64,000 bases of DNA, taken from NCBI GenBank assembly GCA_903861125.1, contig CAIOTF010000017.1, positions 360,757 to 424,756 of the forward strand. The letters run 5' to 3'. Origin of the DNA: an uncultured Ignavibacteriota bacterium. Its GTDB lineage: Bacteria > Bacteroidota > Ignavibacteria > UBA10030 > UBA8401. Both the position numbers and the translations under genes were made by a program. The notes below the pieces were generated by a model. It was not told the DNA's origin. It worked only from the letters and a program-made list of their open reading frames with translations, and searched no databases. Shown piece after piece: positions 17,873 through 26,172 of this stretch (position 1 is the stretch's first letter; each line of letters opens with the position of its first letter).

Positions 17873-18541
17873 ATGCTCAAACAAGAATTGTTATTAGCTC
17901 CCTCTGTTCTTTCGGCAAATTTTGCCCACCTGGAACAGGATATTAAACGCGTTGAATCTTCCGGCGCAAAAATACTTCATCTTGATGTCATGGATGGACA
18001 TTTTGTACCTAATATCAGCTTTGGACCCGCAGTTGTTAAAACAATCAGGGGTATTACAATGCTGCCGTTGGATGTACACCTTATGATCGAGAAACCGGAT
18101 CAGTATCTTGAACAATTTAAAGATGCCGGGGCTGATATTCTTACCGTTCATGCTGAAGCATGCACACACCTTCACCGTACGGTTTCAAAGATAAAGGAAC
18201 TAGGAATGAATGCCGGTGTGAGCATCAATCCAGCCACATCGCTCGGCACGATTAAAGAAATACTCCCTTTTGTGGATCTCCTGCTCGTTATGTCAGTAAA
18301 TCCTGGTTTTGGAGGACAAAAATTTATTGAAACCAGTTTAGCCAAGATCAAATCGTTAAGTACAATGATAACGGATCAAAAATTGCAAACCGTTATTGAA
18401 GTTGACGGAGGAATTGATACAACGACGATACAAAAAGTGATTGCTGTCGGAGCACACTATCTTGTCGCTGGTAATGCCGTGTTCGGCAACGGAAACATAG
18501 AAACGAATTTTACTCACTTAACCACACTAATGAAAAAATAA
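17873..18541 (+). CDS. rpe: Ribulose-phosphate 3-epimerase
   Basis: 222 aa TIM barrel. Family motifs in order: LAPSVLSANFAHL, HLDVMDGHFVPNISFGP, LDVHLMI, MSVNPGFGGQKF, IEVDGGI and VAGNAVFG. It interconverts D-ribulose 5-phosphate and D-xylulose 5-phosphate in the pentose phosphate pathway and depends on a divalent metal bound by the His/Asp pairs in these motifs. It sits 3 bp after the PASTA gene and 4 bp before nagA. Confidence 0.97.
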   Translation: MLKQELLLAPSVLSANFAHLEQDIKRVESSGAKILHLDVMDGHFVPNISFGPAVVKTIRGITMLPLDVHLMIEKPDQYLEQFKDAGADILTVHAEACTHLHRTVSKIKELGMNAGVSINPATSLGTIKEILPFVDLLLVMSVNPGFGGQKFIETSLAKIKSLSTMITDQKLQTVIEVDGGIDTTTIQKVIAVGAHYLVAGNAVFGNGNIETNFTHLTTLMKK

Positions 18542-18545
18542 AAAT

Positions 18546-19721
18546 ATGACGTACGCTATTCAGAATGTAAAAATTATTACACCGTTTCGAATTGTTGAAA
18601 ACGGTGCCATTGTAATAACAAATAAAAAAATTTCCAATATGGGAAAAGTCTCGGATGTGAACATCGCACCGGGAACTCCCGTTTATGATCTGAAAGGGAA
18701 GACGGTAACGCCGGGATTTATTGATCTTCTTGTCCATGGAGGCGGAGGGAAAGGTTTTGCTGACGACAGCGATGAATCTATTAAAACGATCTCGGATTTT
18801 TTCTTTTCACACGGCACGACAGGTATGCTTGCTTCATTGTTTAGCAAAAAAATTGATCTTTTGAAAAAAGATGTGGACAGGATTGCAACATATTCAGAAC
18901 AACATAAGGATTCAAATATTTGGGGAATCCATATGGAAGGTCCATTCATCAATCCGGAAATCAAAGGAGCGCATAAAATTGAATATTTGTGGGAACCAAA
19001 TGTTGAAATGTGGAACGAGTTAAACGCTTCTGCGCGCGGCTCCATTAAACTGATGACCATTGCACCGGAACTGCCCGGCAATATTGACGTAATTCGTGCA
19101 GCGGCAAGTCAAGGTGTGGTGCCTTCAATTGGTCATACTCTTGCATTATATGATGATATTGAAAAGGCGATTGACAATGGTGCTGCGCATGTAACGCATA
19201 TGTTCAATGCGATGCGTCCGTTTCATCATCGCGAACCGGGGATCATGGTTGCAGCATTGCTCCGTAATGAATTAAAAGTTGAATTAATCGCCGACGGGAT
19301 TCATGTGGATCCGATCGTTATGAAATTACTCCATAACATCAAAGGTAGCGGCGGCATTATTCTGGTAACAGATGCAATCAGGGCTTGCGGAATGCCTGAC
19401 GGAGATTATCATTTTATGGACCAAAAAATAATTGTGAAAAATAAGCGTGCTTTTTTAGAAAACGGAACTTTGGCCGGAAGCACATTAACGATGGAAGAGG
19501 CTATTCGTAATATGGTCCGCATGGTGGGTGTTCCTGTTACGGATGCTGTGCGGATGGCTTCCTTGAATGGTGCAAAAGTACTTGGGTTAGAACACGAGAA
19601 AGGAATACTTGCCGTTGGTAAAGATGCCGATCTGGTTGTGATGGATGATGATTTTAACGTGCATGCTACAATTTATGAAGGACAAGTAAAATACCAAAGG
19701 GATTCATTGTTTCCCGCTTGA
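18546..19721 (+). CDS. nagA: N-acetylglucosamine-6-phosphate deacetylase
   Basis: 391 aa amidohydrolase. Motifs: DLLVHGGGGKGFADD near the N-terminus, HMEGPFINPEIKGAH, SIGHTLALYDD, AAHVTHMFNAM, LIADGIHVDP and LVTDAIRACG with the catalytic Asp. It converts GlcNAc-6-P to glucosamine-6-P, feeding amino-sugar recycling or cell-wall precursor synthesis. It is the last gene of the ribD-led run and is followed by a strong terminator. With the PASTA and serine hydrolase genes upstream, a link to peptidoglycan recycling is plausible but inferred. Confidence 0.93.
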   Translation: MTYAIQNVKIITPFRIVENGAIVITNKKISNMGKVSDVNIAPGTPVYDLKGKTVTPGFIDLLVHGGGGKGFADDSDESIKTISDFFFSHGTTGMLASLFSKKIDLLKKDVDRIATYSEQHKDSNIWGIHMEGPFINPEIKGAHKIEYLWEPNVEMWNELNASARGSIKLMTIAPELPGNIDVIRAAASQGVVPSIGHTLALYDDIEKAIDNGAAHVTHMFNAMRPFHHREPGIMVAALLRNELKVELIADGIHVDPIVMKLLHNIKGSGGIILVTDAIRACGMPDGDYHFMDQKIIVKNKRAFLENGTLAGSTLTMEEAIRNMVRMVGVPVTDAVRMASLNGAKVLGLEHEKGILAVGKDADLVVMDDDFNVHATIYEGQVKYQRDSLFPA

Positions 19722-19742
19722 AGAATGTATTATTCTGGTGAG

Positions 19743-19778
19743 TAAAAGATCCGGTTCCGGAAGGGACCGGATCTTTTA
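19743..19778 (+). terminator. Terminator after nagA
   Basis: A 16-bp stem (19743-19758 with 19763-19778, core GATCCGGTTCC/GGGACCGGATC, one T-G wobble) closes on a GGAA tetraloop and ends in a short T run. Confidence 0.88.
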
Positions 19779-19789
19779 TTTTAAATATG

Positions 19790-19818
19790 TTGACTTAATT
19801 GTCATTCAACCTTATATT
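19790..19818 (+). promoter_or_regulatory. Candidate promoter of the Lrp/glutamine synthetase operon
   Basis: TTGACT at 19790-19795 and TATATT at 19813-19818 are separated by 17 bp, resembling a sigma-70 type promoter, about 43 bp upstream of the regulator ATG. The intervening AT-rich leader has space for an operator. This is pattern match only. Confidence 0.45.
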
Positions 19819-19861
19819 ATAAGTATAAAATATTATTAACCTTAAATAATTAGGTGTCACC

Positions 19862-20335
19862 ATGAATTCATCGCATCAACTTGACGAAATCGATGTAATA
19901 ATCATCGATATTCTGCAAAAAAACGGCCGTACACGTCGGAACGATTTGGCTCAAGCGGTTGATTTGAGCATACCATCCGTAAGTGAACGGTTAAAGAAAT
20001 TGGAAGAGAACGGGATTATTACCGGTTACACGGCATATGTTGATCCGAAAAAGGTCGGAAAGGATATTACGGCATTTATCACCGTAACCGTCGACTCTTC
20101 AAAACATTACACGTCGTTTATTGAACATGCCAAAGCAACCGATGAAATATTGGAGATCCATTCCGTTACAGGTATTGGTACGCATCTTATAAAAATACGT
20201 ACGGAAAATACATCATCTCTTGAAAAGCTGCTCTCAAAGATCCAGGCATGGTCGGGAATAATGAATACAACGACCAGCATTGTGCTATCGACTATGAAGG
20301 AAACCAACAAACTCAAAATCAATAAAACAAAATAA
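19862..20335 (+). CDS. Lrp/AsnC family transcriptional regulator
   Basis: 157 aa. An N-terminal winged helix-turn-helix (IDIILQKNGRTRRNDLAQAV then SIPSVSERLKKLEENGII, about residues 14-56) is followed by an AsnC/RAM ligand-binding domain (about 70-150). Family members respond to amino acids and often control a neighbouring gene. The start of a type III glutamine synthetase gene 9 bp downstream suggests it regulates, or is regulated together with, nitrogen assimilation. The effector is unknown. Confidence 0.9.
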   Translation: MNSSHQLDEIDVIIIDILQKNGRTRRNDLAQAVDLSIPSVSERLKKLEENGIITGYTAYVDPKKVGKDITAFITVTVDSSKHYTSFIEHAKATDEILEIHSVTGIGTHLIKIRTENTSSLEKLLSKIQAWSGIMNTTTSIVLSTMKETNKLKINKTK

Positions 20336-20344
20336 AGGACCGCT

Positions 20345-22471
20345 ATGAGTAAACCTGTAAAACCGGTGTCATCGTATTTTGGCGAGAATATTTTTGACCT
20401 TCCCAAAATGCAGCAGATGCTTCCAAAAAGTGCGTATGAGAAAATACTCAACGTTATTAATAAAAGTGAAAAACTGGACCGCGATACGGCAAATATTGTT
20501 GCGATTGCAATGAAAGATTGGTCCATCGCAAAAGGGTGTACGCATTATACTCACTGGTTCCAACCACTCACCGGCTTTACAGCTGAAAAACATGATTCAT
20601 TCATAGATTACAACGATGGCGGAAAGATCATTGAAGCATTTACAGGAAAGCAATTAATCCAAGGTGAACCTGATGCTTCTTCGTTCCCATCCGGTGGAAT
20701 CAGAGCAACATTTGAAGCACGCGGGTATACAATATGGGATCCTACAAGCCCGGTGTTTATTATGGAATATCCGCACGGTAATACACTGTGCATTCCAACG
20801 GTATTCATTTCTTACACGGGGGAAACACTCGATAAAAAAGCACCGTTGCTCCGTTCCATCGATGCGTTGAATCAATCGGCAATTCGGATGCTTAAGCATT
20901 TCAGTAATCCTGCAACCAAAGTGTTTTCAACGCTTGGTGTAGAACAGGAATATTTTTTGATTGATCGTGAATATTATAATGCACGGCCAGATCTTAAACA
21001 GACCGGCAGAACTTTGTTTGGGAAAAATCCGGCAAAGCATCAGCAGCTGGAAGACCAGTATTTCGGAAATATTCCCGAACGGGCGTTTGCATTCATGACG
21101 GAAATTGAACAGGAATCATATAAATTAGGTATACCCTTAAAGACACGGCATAATGAAGTGGCTCCGAATCAATTTGAAGTGGCTCCAATTTATGAAGATG
21201 TCAACGTAGCAATCGATCATAATCAGATCCTGATGGATATGATGGACCGGCTCGCTCAACGCGCTAACCTTGCTGTTCTTTTGCATGAAAAACCGTTTGC
21301 GGCAGTGAACGGTAGCGGAAAACACTGCAACTGGGCATTGGCTACCGATAAAGGTGAGAATCTTTTGAATCCGGGCAAGACGCCGCAATCCAATCTTCAA
21401 TTTCTGGTGTTTTTAGTGGCAACAATAAAAGCAGTCTATAAACATTCCAGACTGCTGCGTGCATCAATTGCGACTGCGCATAACGATCACAGACTTGGCG
21501 CAAATGAAGCTCCTCCTGCGATCATCTCGGTGTTTCTTGGTGAACTGCTGACGCGCGTCCTGGAAGATTTGGAAAAAGGGAGAGTGACAACTGATTCGGA
21601 TCAGGCATGGATTAATATCGGTATCGACAAGATCCCCGAGATTCCCAAAGATAATACTGATAGGAACAGAACCTCACCATTTGCATTTACCGGAAATAAA
21701 TTCGAGTTCCGTGCTGTTGGTTCAAGCCAATCGCCGTCAACACCCATTACCGTGCTTAATACGGCAATGGCTGAATCGTTGGATGATATCCGTCTTTCGA
21801 TTGAAAAAGCAGTTGGTAACGGAAAAGATTTTCATACAGCTGTGGTGGAAGTGCTAAGAAAAGTTATCTCTGAATCAAAAAAAGTATTGTTCAGTGGAGA
21901 TGGATATTCGGATGCCTGGCATAAAGAAGCGGCAAAACGAGGTTTGCCGAATATGAAAACATCTCCGGAAGCACTTGCGTCTTATCTGACAAAAGAAGCT
22001 GAACACCTGTTTACTCATTACAAAGTCTACAATGAACGAGAGATAGAAGCAATCTATCACATCGATATAGAAAATTACATAAAACAAGTGGAGATCGAAG
22101 CACAGGTAGCCAAAAGCATGGCCACGACACTTTATTTCTCCGCTGCTACGACCTATATTACCGAATTGTCGCAAACAGTTGAGGGTCTTAAGTCTACACT
22201 GGGACGAGGTAATAATGGGGTGAAAACAATTACAGGCGTTGTAAAGCAATTGTCTTCACTTGTTTCATCGCTGCATGAAGAGACTTCTGCGCTTGAAAAA
22301 ACGCTAGCTTCAGCCAGAAAAGTAGAGGATATAAAGAAAAAGGGGACTGCATACCTGGCGGTGAGGAAACAAACCGAGGCTGTGCGTACGATCGTCGATT
22401 CGCTCGAAGAGATCGTTGCCAATGATTTATGGCCGGTTCCGAAATATTCGGATATGATCGTCGGTTTGTAG
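20345..22471 (+). CDS. glnN: Glutamine synthetase type III
   Basis: 708 aa, the length of GSIII rather than the ~450-470 residues of GSI. Characteristic blocks: SSFPSGGIRATFEARGYT, LGVEQEYFLID, RHNEVAPNQFEVAPIYED, GSGKHCNWAL, TAHNDHRLGANEAPPAI and NRTSPFAFTGNKFEFRAVG. It makes glutamine from glutamate, ammonia and ATP in the cytoplasm and is the form common in Bacteroidota. The C-terminal ~100 residues look helical, as in the family. It shares an operon with the Lrp-type gene. Confidence 0.95.
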   Translation: MSKPVKPVSSYFGENIFDLPKMQQMLPKSAYEKILNVINKSEKLDRDTANIVAIAMKDWSIAKGCTHYTHWFQPLTGFTAEKHDSFIDYNDGGKIIEAFTGKQLIQGEPDASSFPSGGIRATFEARGYTIWDPTSPVFIMEYPHGNTLCIPTVFISYTGETLDKKAPLLRSIDALNQSAIRMLKHFSNPATKVFSTLGVEQEYFLIDREYYNARPDLKQTGRTLFGKNPAKHQQLEDQYFGNIPERAFAFMTEIEQESYKLGIPLKTRHNEVAPNQFEVAPIYEDVNVAIDHNQILMDMMDRLAQRANLAVLLHEKPFAAVNGSGKHCNWALATDKGENLLNPGKTPQSNLQFLVFLVATIKAVYKHSRLLRASIATAHNDHRLGANEAPPAIISVFLGELLTRVLEDLEKGRVTTDSDQAWINIGIDKIPEIPKDNTDRNRTSPFAFTGNKFEFRAVGSSQSPSTPITVLNTAMAESLDDIRLSIEKAVGNGKDFHTAVVEVLRKVISESKKVLFSGDGYSDAWHKEAAKRGLPNMKTSPEALASYLTKEAEHLFTHYKVYNEREIEAIYHIDIENYIKQVEIEAQVAKSMATTLYFSAATTYITELSQTVEGLKSTLGRGNNGVKTITGVVKQLSSLVSSLHEETSALEKTLASARKVEDIKKKGTAYLAVRKQTEAVRTIVDSLEEIVANDLWPVPKYSDMIVGL

Positions 22472-22492
22472 AGAATAGAATACCATCTGGAT

Positions 22493-22528
22493 AATAATCC
22501 CCGAAGTAACTTTCGGGGATTATTGTTT
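22493..22528 (+). terminator. Terminator after glutamine synthetase
   Basis: A 13-bp perfect stem, AATAATCCCCGAA (22493-22505) with TTCGGGGATTATT (22512-22524), has a 6-base loop and is followed by GTTTTA. Confidence 0.88.
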
Positions 22529-22588
22529 TAAATTGCTTCTTCATCGCTATTTCGATATTTTTTTAAGGTTTTTGAAAGGGCACTCTCT

Positions 22589-23110
22589 ATGGATCTTAAC
22601 TCAAAAATTAGGACAATCCCGGATTTTCCAAAAAAAGGGATTATGTTTAAGGATATCACAACAGTTCTGCAGGATGCTGAAGCATTAAAATTCTGCATTG
22701 ATTCGTTCTACGGTTATTATAAAGATAAACAAATCACAAAAGTGATTGGTATTGAATCAAGAGGATTTATTCTAGCTCCTGCGCTCGCATATCGGCTTGG
22801 TGCAGGATTTGTTCCTATTCGCAAACCGGGTAAACTGCCTGCGGAAAAGATCCGTCAGGAATATAAACTCGAATACGGAACAGATACAATTGAAATTCAC
22901 AAGGATGCTTTTCAAAAAGGGGAGCGCGTTCTTCTCCACGATGATGTTCTTGCTACCGGAGGAACAATGGCTGCTGCCTGCAATCTTGTAGAAGAACTTG
23001 GCGGTCAAATTATTGGATTGTCATTCATCATTGAATTAGCATTTCTCAACCCGAGAAAAAAAATTACCGGCTACGATATTCATTCGCTGGTCAGTTATTC
23101 TTCAGAATAA
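22589..23110 (+). CDS. apt: Adenine phosphoribosyltransferase
   Basis: 173 aa, full family length. IRTIPDFPKKGIMFKDITTV is the typical Apt N-terminus, and the PRPP-binding motif is VLLHDDVLATGGTMAAA. It salvages adenine to AMP in the cytoplasm. The start is preceded by GAAAGGG about 10 bases upstream. It lies 29 bp before the tryptophanase gene, so co-transcription is possible. Purine nucleoside phosphorylase and a nucleoside transporter occur 9-11 kb away. Confidence 0.96.
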   Translation: MDLNSKIRTIPDFPKKGIMFKDITTVLQDAEALKFCIDSFYGYYKDKQITKVIGIESRGFILAPALAYRLGAGFVPIRKPGKLPAEKIRQEYKLEYGTDTIEIHKDAFQKGERVLLHDDVLATGGTMAAACNLVEELGGQIIGLSFIIELAFLNPRKKITGYDIHSLVSYSSE

Positions 23111-23139
23111 ATTATTATTACGATCGGCATTTTTCCATT

Positions 23140-24513
23140 ATGAAAACTATCATTGAACCATTCAAGATCAAGTCAGTAGAACCTATCCGCTTCACTACAC
23201 TGGAAGAACGCATCAAAATATTGCACGATGCGCATTACAATCCGTTCCTCATCCATGCAGAAGATGTATTAATAGACCTTCTGACAGACAGTGGTACGTC
23301 TGCCATGAGTGCAAAACAGTGGGCCGGAATGATGGAAGGAGATGAATCATATGCAGGAGCCAGAAGTTTCTTCCGTTTCGAAAAGGCCGTGCAGGATCTG
23401 ACAGGGATGAAGAATATCATTCCAACACACCAGGGGCGGGCGGCAGAAAAGATTCTGTTCACCATTATTGGCGGCGCTGGCAAATATATTCCTAACAATA
23501 CACATTTTGATACAACCCGTGCCAATGTTGAATTCAGCGGAGCTGTTGCCGTCGATTTTCAGACAGAAGAAGGGAAAAGACCTGATGTTATAGCACCTTT
23601 CAAGGGTAATATGAATGTTGCTGCACTTGAAAAATTTATTCAGGAAACAGGAGCAGAGAATATCCCAGTCTGTTTTATTACGGTGACGAACAATTCAGGC
23701 GGGGGCCAGCCGGTTTCCATGCAGAATATCCGAGAAACAAAATCGGTATTAAATAAATATGGAATCCCTCTCTTCATCGATGCATGCCGTTTTGCGGAGA
23801 ATGCATTCTTTATTAAAAAAAGAGAAAAGGGATACGATAATAAAACACCGAAAGAGATTGCTCAGGAAATGTTCTCGTATGCAGATGGTGTTACGATGAG
23901 TGCAAAAAAAGATGCTATTGTCAATATGGGCGGATTCCTTGCGTTAAATAATGATTCACTTGCTACACAAGCGAGAAACTTGCTCATCGTTACGGAAGGA
24001 TTTCCCACGTATGGCGGATTGGCTGGCCGTGATCTTGAAGCAATTGCTCAGGGCTTAGAAGAAGTATTAGATGAACATTATTTAACATACCGGTTGCGTT
24101 CCGTAGAATATCTCGGTAATAAATTAACGGAAATTGGTATCCCGATTCTGCAGCCACCGGGCGGACATGCAATTTATATTGATGCAAAAAGTTTTTTACC
24201 GCATATAGCTCCCCATGAATATCCTGGTCAATCTGTTGTCTGTGAGTTGTACAAAATTGGAGGAATTCGGTCTGTAGAAATAGGGAGCGTTATGTTTGGG
24301 AAATACGATGAAAAAGGTAATATCGTATCGCCGCCGATGGAATTGGTGCGCCTTGCTATTCCTCGCCGTGTGTATACGCAAAGTCATATTGACTATGTCA
24401 TAGAATGTTCAATAGAACTTCATAGCAACCGTAAAAGCCTTACCGGATATGCCATTACATATGAAGCTCCGCAACTGAGACATTTTACAGCGCAGTTTAA
24501 ACCACTTGCATAA
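23140..24513 (+). CDS. tnaA: Tryptophanase (beta-eliminating lyase)
   Basis: 457 aa PLP enzyme of the tryptophanase/tyrosine phenol-lyase family. Family blocks: [38 protein letters not shown], the PLP lysine in MSAKKDAI and [15 protein letters not shown]. The specificity segment reads GIRSVEIGSVMFGK, like the AVEIGS of tryptophanases; tyrosine phenol-lyases have MERG there. It would split L-tryptophan to indole, pyruvate and ammonia. No tnaC-like leader or dedicated permease is seen. A second, tyrosine phenol-lyase-like paralogue lies at 40474-41859. Confidence 0.82.
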   Translation: MKTIIEPFKIKSVEPIRFTTLEERIKILHDAHYNPFLIHAEDVLIDLLTDSGTSAMSAKQWAGMMEGDESYAGARSFFRFEKAVQDLTGMKNIIPTHQGRAAEKILFTIIGGAGKYIPNNTHFDTTRANVEFSGAVAVDFQTEEGKRPDVIAPFKGNMNVAALEKFIQETGAENIPVCFITVTNNSGGGQPVSMQNIRETKSVLNKYGIPLFIDACRFAENAFFIKKREKGYDNKTPKEIAQEMFSYADGVTMSAKKDAIVNMGGFLALNNDSLATQARNLLIVTEGFPTYGGLAGRDLEAIAQGLEEVLDEHYLTYRLRSVEYLGNKLTEIGIPILQPPGGHAIYIDAKSFLPHIAPHEYPGQSVVCELYKIGGIRSVEIGSVMFGKYDEKGNIVSPPMELVRLAIPRRVYTQSHIDYVIECSIELHSNRKSLTGYAITYEAPQLRHFTAQFKPLA

Positions 24514-24597
24514 AACGCAAAAAGTCTTCTCTATCTTTGAAGATTTCTCCCGTTTTTCATTGCAAGCCCATGCTTTTATTCGTATTTTTATGTTTAT

Positions 24598-25299
24598 ATG
24601 ATAGTTTGTCCTGTATGTCAGCTTACCAATGATGATTTTGCGGTGAAATGTGTTTCGTGCGGGAGTTTTGTACAGGATCGTGTGCCTAATATTGATTTAT
24701 TTGCTGGAATTTGGCTGATAATAGAATCTCCAACGCAGGCGTTTAAAAAAATTATCATTGCTGAGCACAAAAACTTTGTTCTTTTTCTGAGTTTGTTTCT
24801 TGGTATTGGGTCAGTATTTGCACTCATGTGGGTGCATGCTTCAGGAAATTCCTTTGATAACCTTTTTTCGTTACTGCTTTTTGGGTTATTTATAGGGTGT
24901 GTGGTCGGTATACCTCTGTTCTACCTGGTGTCTGGTTTGTATCATGGACTGGCTAAACTGGCTGGAGGAAAAGCGTCGTGGAAGGATACCTATGGTGTTA
25001 TCGGCTGGTCTCTTGTACCGCTGATGTTGTCAGTTGTTTTTGTTTTGCCTCTAGAATTAGGAACGCTCGGATTGCTATTCTTCTCAAAGAATCCAAGCGC
25101 ATACGAAGTAAAACCGGTTGTGACGATCGTATTAGCTGGTCTTGACGGTTTGATGGTCATTTGGAGCATCCTGCTTGCATCGGTTGGTATTTCGATGGCT
25201 CACAGATTTCATTTTGCAAAAGGGATGATTATAACGTTAATAGTATCAAGCGCAGATTCATTCTTAAGTTATTTAATTTATTCATCATTTAACATTTAA
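24598..25299 (+). CDS. Yip1-like membrane protein with N-terminal zinc ribbon
   Basis: 233 aa. It opens with a zinc ribbon (CPVCQLTNDDFAVKCVSC, residues 4-21) and continues with about five membrane helices, starting near residue 58. The arrangement of hydrophobic blocks with KASWKDTYGVIGWSLVP matches bacterial Yip1-domain proteins, whose function is unknown. The gap upstream is 84 bp with no clear hairpin. Metal binding and family membership are inferred from pattern. Confidence 0.65.
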   Translation: MIVCPVCQLTNDDFAVKCVSCGSFVQDRVPNIDLFAGIWLIIESPTQAFKKIIIAEHKNFVLFLSLFLGIGSVFALMWVHASGNSFDNLFSLLLFGLFIGCVVGIPLFYLVSGLYHGLAKLAGGKASWKDTYGVIGWSLVPLMLSVVFVLPLELGTLGLLFFSKNPSAYEVKPVVTIVLAGLDGLMVIWSILLASVGISMAHRFHFAKGMIITLIVSSADSFLSYLIYSSFNI

Positions 25300-25319
25300 T
25301 GTAAAGGATCATAATTTCG

Positions 25320-25616
25320 ATGGGAAAAGTTATTCTCACCGTTCAATACGACGTGAAAGAAGCGAAGCGGTCGGATTATTTGTCAGCAATTGAAAAATTG
25401 AAGACACATTATGCTACAAATCAATTTGTTTCCTACTCAGTCTGTGAACAACGCGGAAAGCAAAATTCGTTCGCCGAGATATTCATGGCTCATTCAGAAG
25501 TTGCGTATAAAAAATTCGAAGAGAGCGATGACCAAACAGCGGATGAACTGACAGCACAGTTGCAGGATTATATCGACAGTAAAACAAAGTACACAACGTA
25601 TATGGAAACAAAATAA
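25320..25616 (+). CDS. Small protein, possible dimeric alpha/beta-barrel (ABM-like)
   Basis: 98 aa, soluble. The alternation of strands and helices (KVILTVQYDVKE, SDYLSAIEKLKTHY, FVSYSVCEQ, FAEIFMAHSEVAYKKFEES) resembles the ferredoxin-like dimeric barrels of antibiotic-biosynthesis-monooxygenase-like proteins. No catalytic residue can be assigned. It lies 20 bp after the Yip1-like gene and 5 bp before a hemerythrin gene, so it is likely co-transcribed with both. Confidence 0.5.
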   Translation: MGKVILTVQYDVKEAKRSDYLSAIEKLKTHYATNQFVSYSVCEQRGKQNSFAEIFMAHSEVAYKKFEESDDQTADELTAQLQDYIDSKTKYTTYMETK

Positions 25617-25621
25617 CTGGA

Positions 25622-26098
25622 ATGGCAACACGAGATCCTATAGCCTTGTTGATGAAAGAACACGAAGAAGCATTGACAAAACTTCACCAGCTGAAAAAAA
25701 ATGCGGTGGATCTTCGGAAAAAGGGATACTCAGAGAAGACATTCAAATTATTTTTAAAAGCCGTTGAATATGTCGACGAAGAAGTAAGGATCCATAATAA
25801 GCATGAAGAGCTGGCCTTATTTCCCGTTGTTGAACGTTACGTTGATGGGCCAACCGCTGTACTTCGTGAGGACCATGCCAGGATGGCAAAGATTTACAAA
25901 AAGCTAAACTACAGCATTAAAGCTTTTAAGGAAAATCACGATGACAGAAACTCAAGAATGGAAATGGTTGATTCTGCGGAAGAGATAGTGCAATTAATGG
26001 TTAATCATATTCATAAAGAAAATCATATTCTCTTTCCGATGATTCAACGCTTTTGCACAAAAGACGAGATCAGAGAGATTGCAAAAAAGCTGGTCTGA
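25622..26098 (+). CDS. Hemerythrin-like domain protein
   Basis: 158 aa four-helix bundle. Candidate di-iron ligands: H14/E15 in LLMKEHEEAL, HNKHEELALFP, LREDHARM and NHIHKENHILFP, the HxxxE and HxxxxD-like pattern of bacterial hemerythrin/HHE proteins. Members bind oxygen, nitric oxide or iron, or repair Fe-S clusters; which applies here is not clear. It ends a three-gene group and is followed by a bidirectional terminator. Confidence 0.85.
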   Translation: MATRDPIALLMKEHEEALTKLHQLKKNAVDLRKKGYSEKTFKLFLKAVEYVDEEVRIHNKHEELALFPVVERYVDGPTAVLREDHARMAKIYKKLNYSIKAFKENHDDRNSRMEMVDSAEEIVQLMVNHIHKENHILFPMIQRFCTKDEIREIAKKLV

Positions 26099-26123
26099 GT
26101 TCAAACTTCAAAGACAAGAAAAT

Positions 26124-26151
26124 AAAAAAGGACGCATGAGCGTCCTTTTTT
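26124..26151. terminator. Bidirectional terminator between hemerythrin and M28 peptidase genes
   Basis: A 12-bp perfect stem, AAAAAAGGACGC (26124-26135) with GCGTCCTTTTTT (26140-26151), has an ATGA loop. It serves the two convergent genes. Confidence 0.9.
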
Positions 26152-26172
26152 ATTCGCAGCCTTCCGCTAAGC

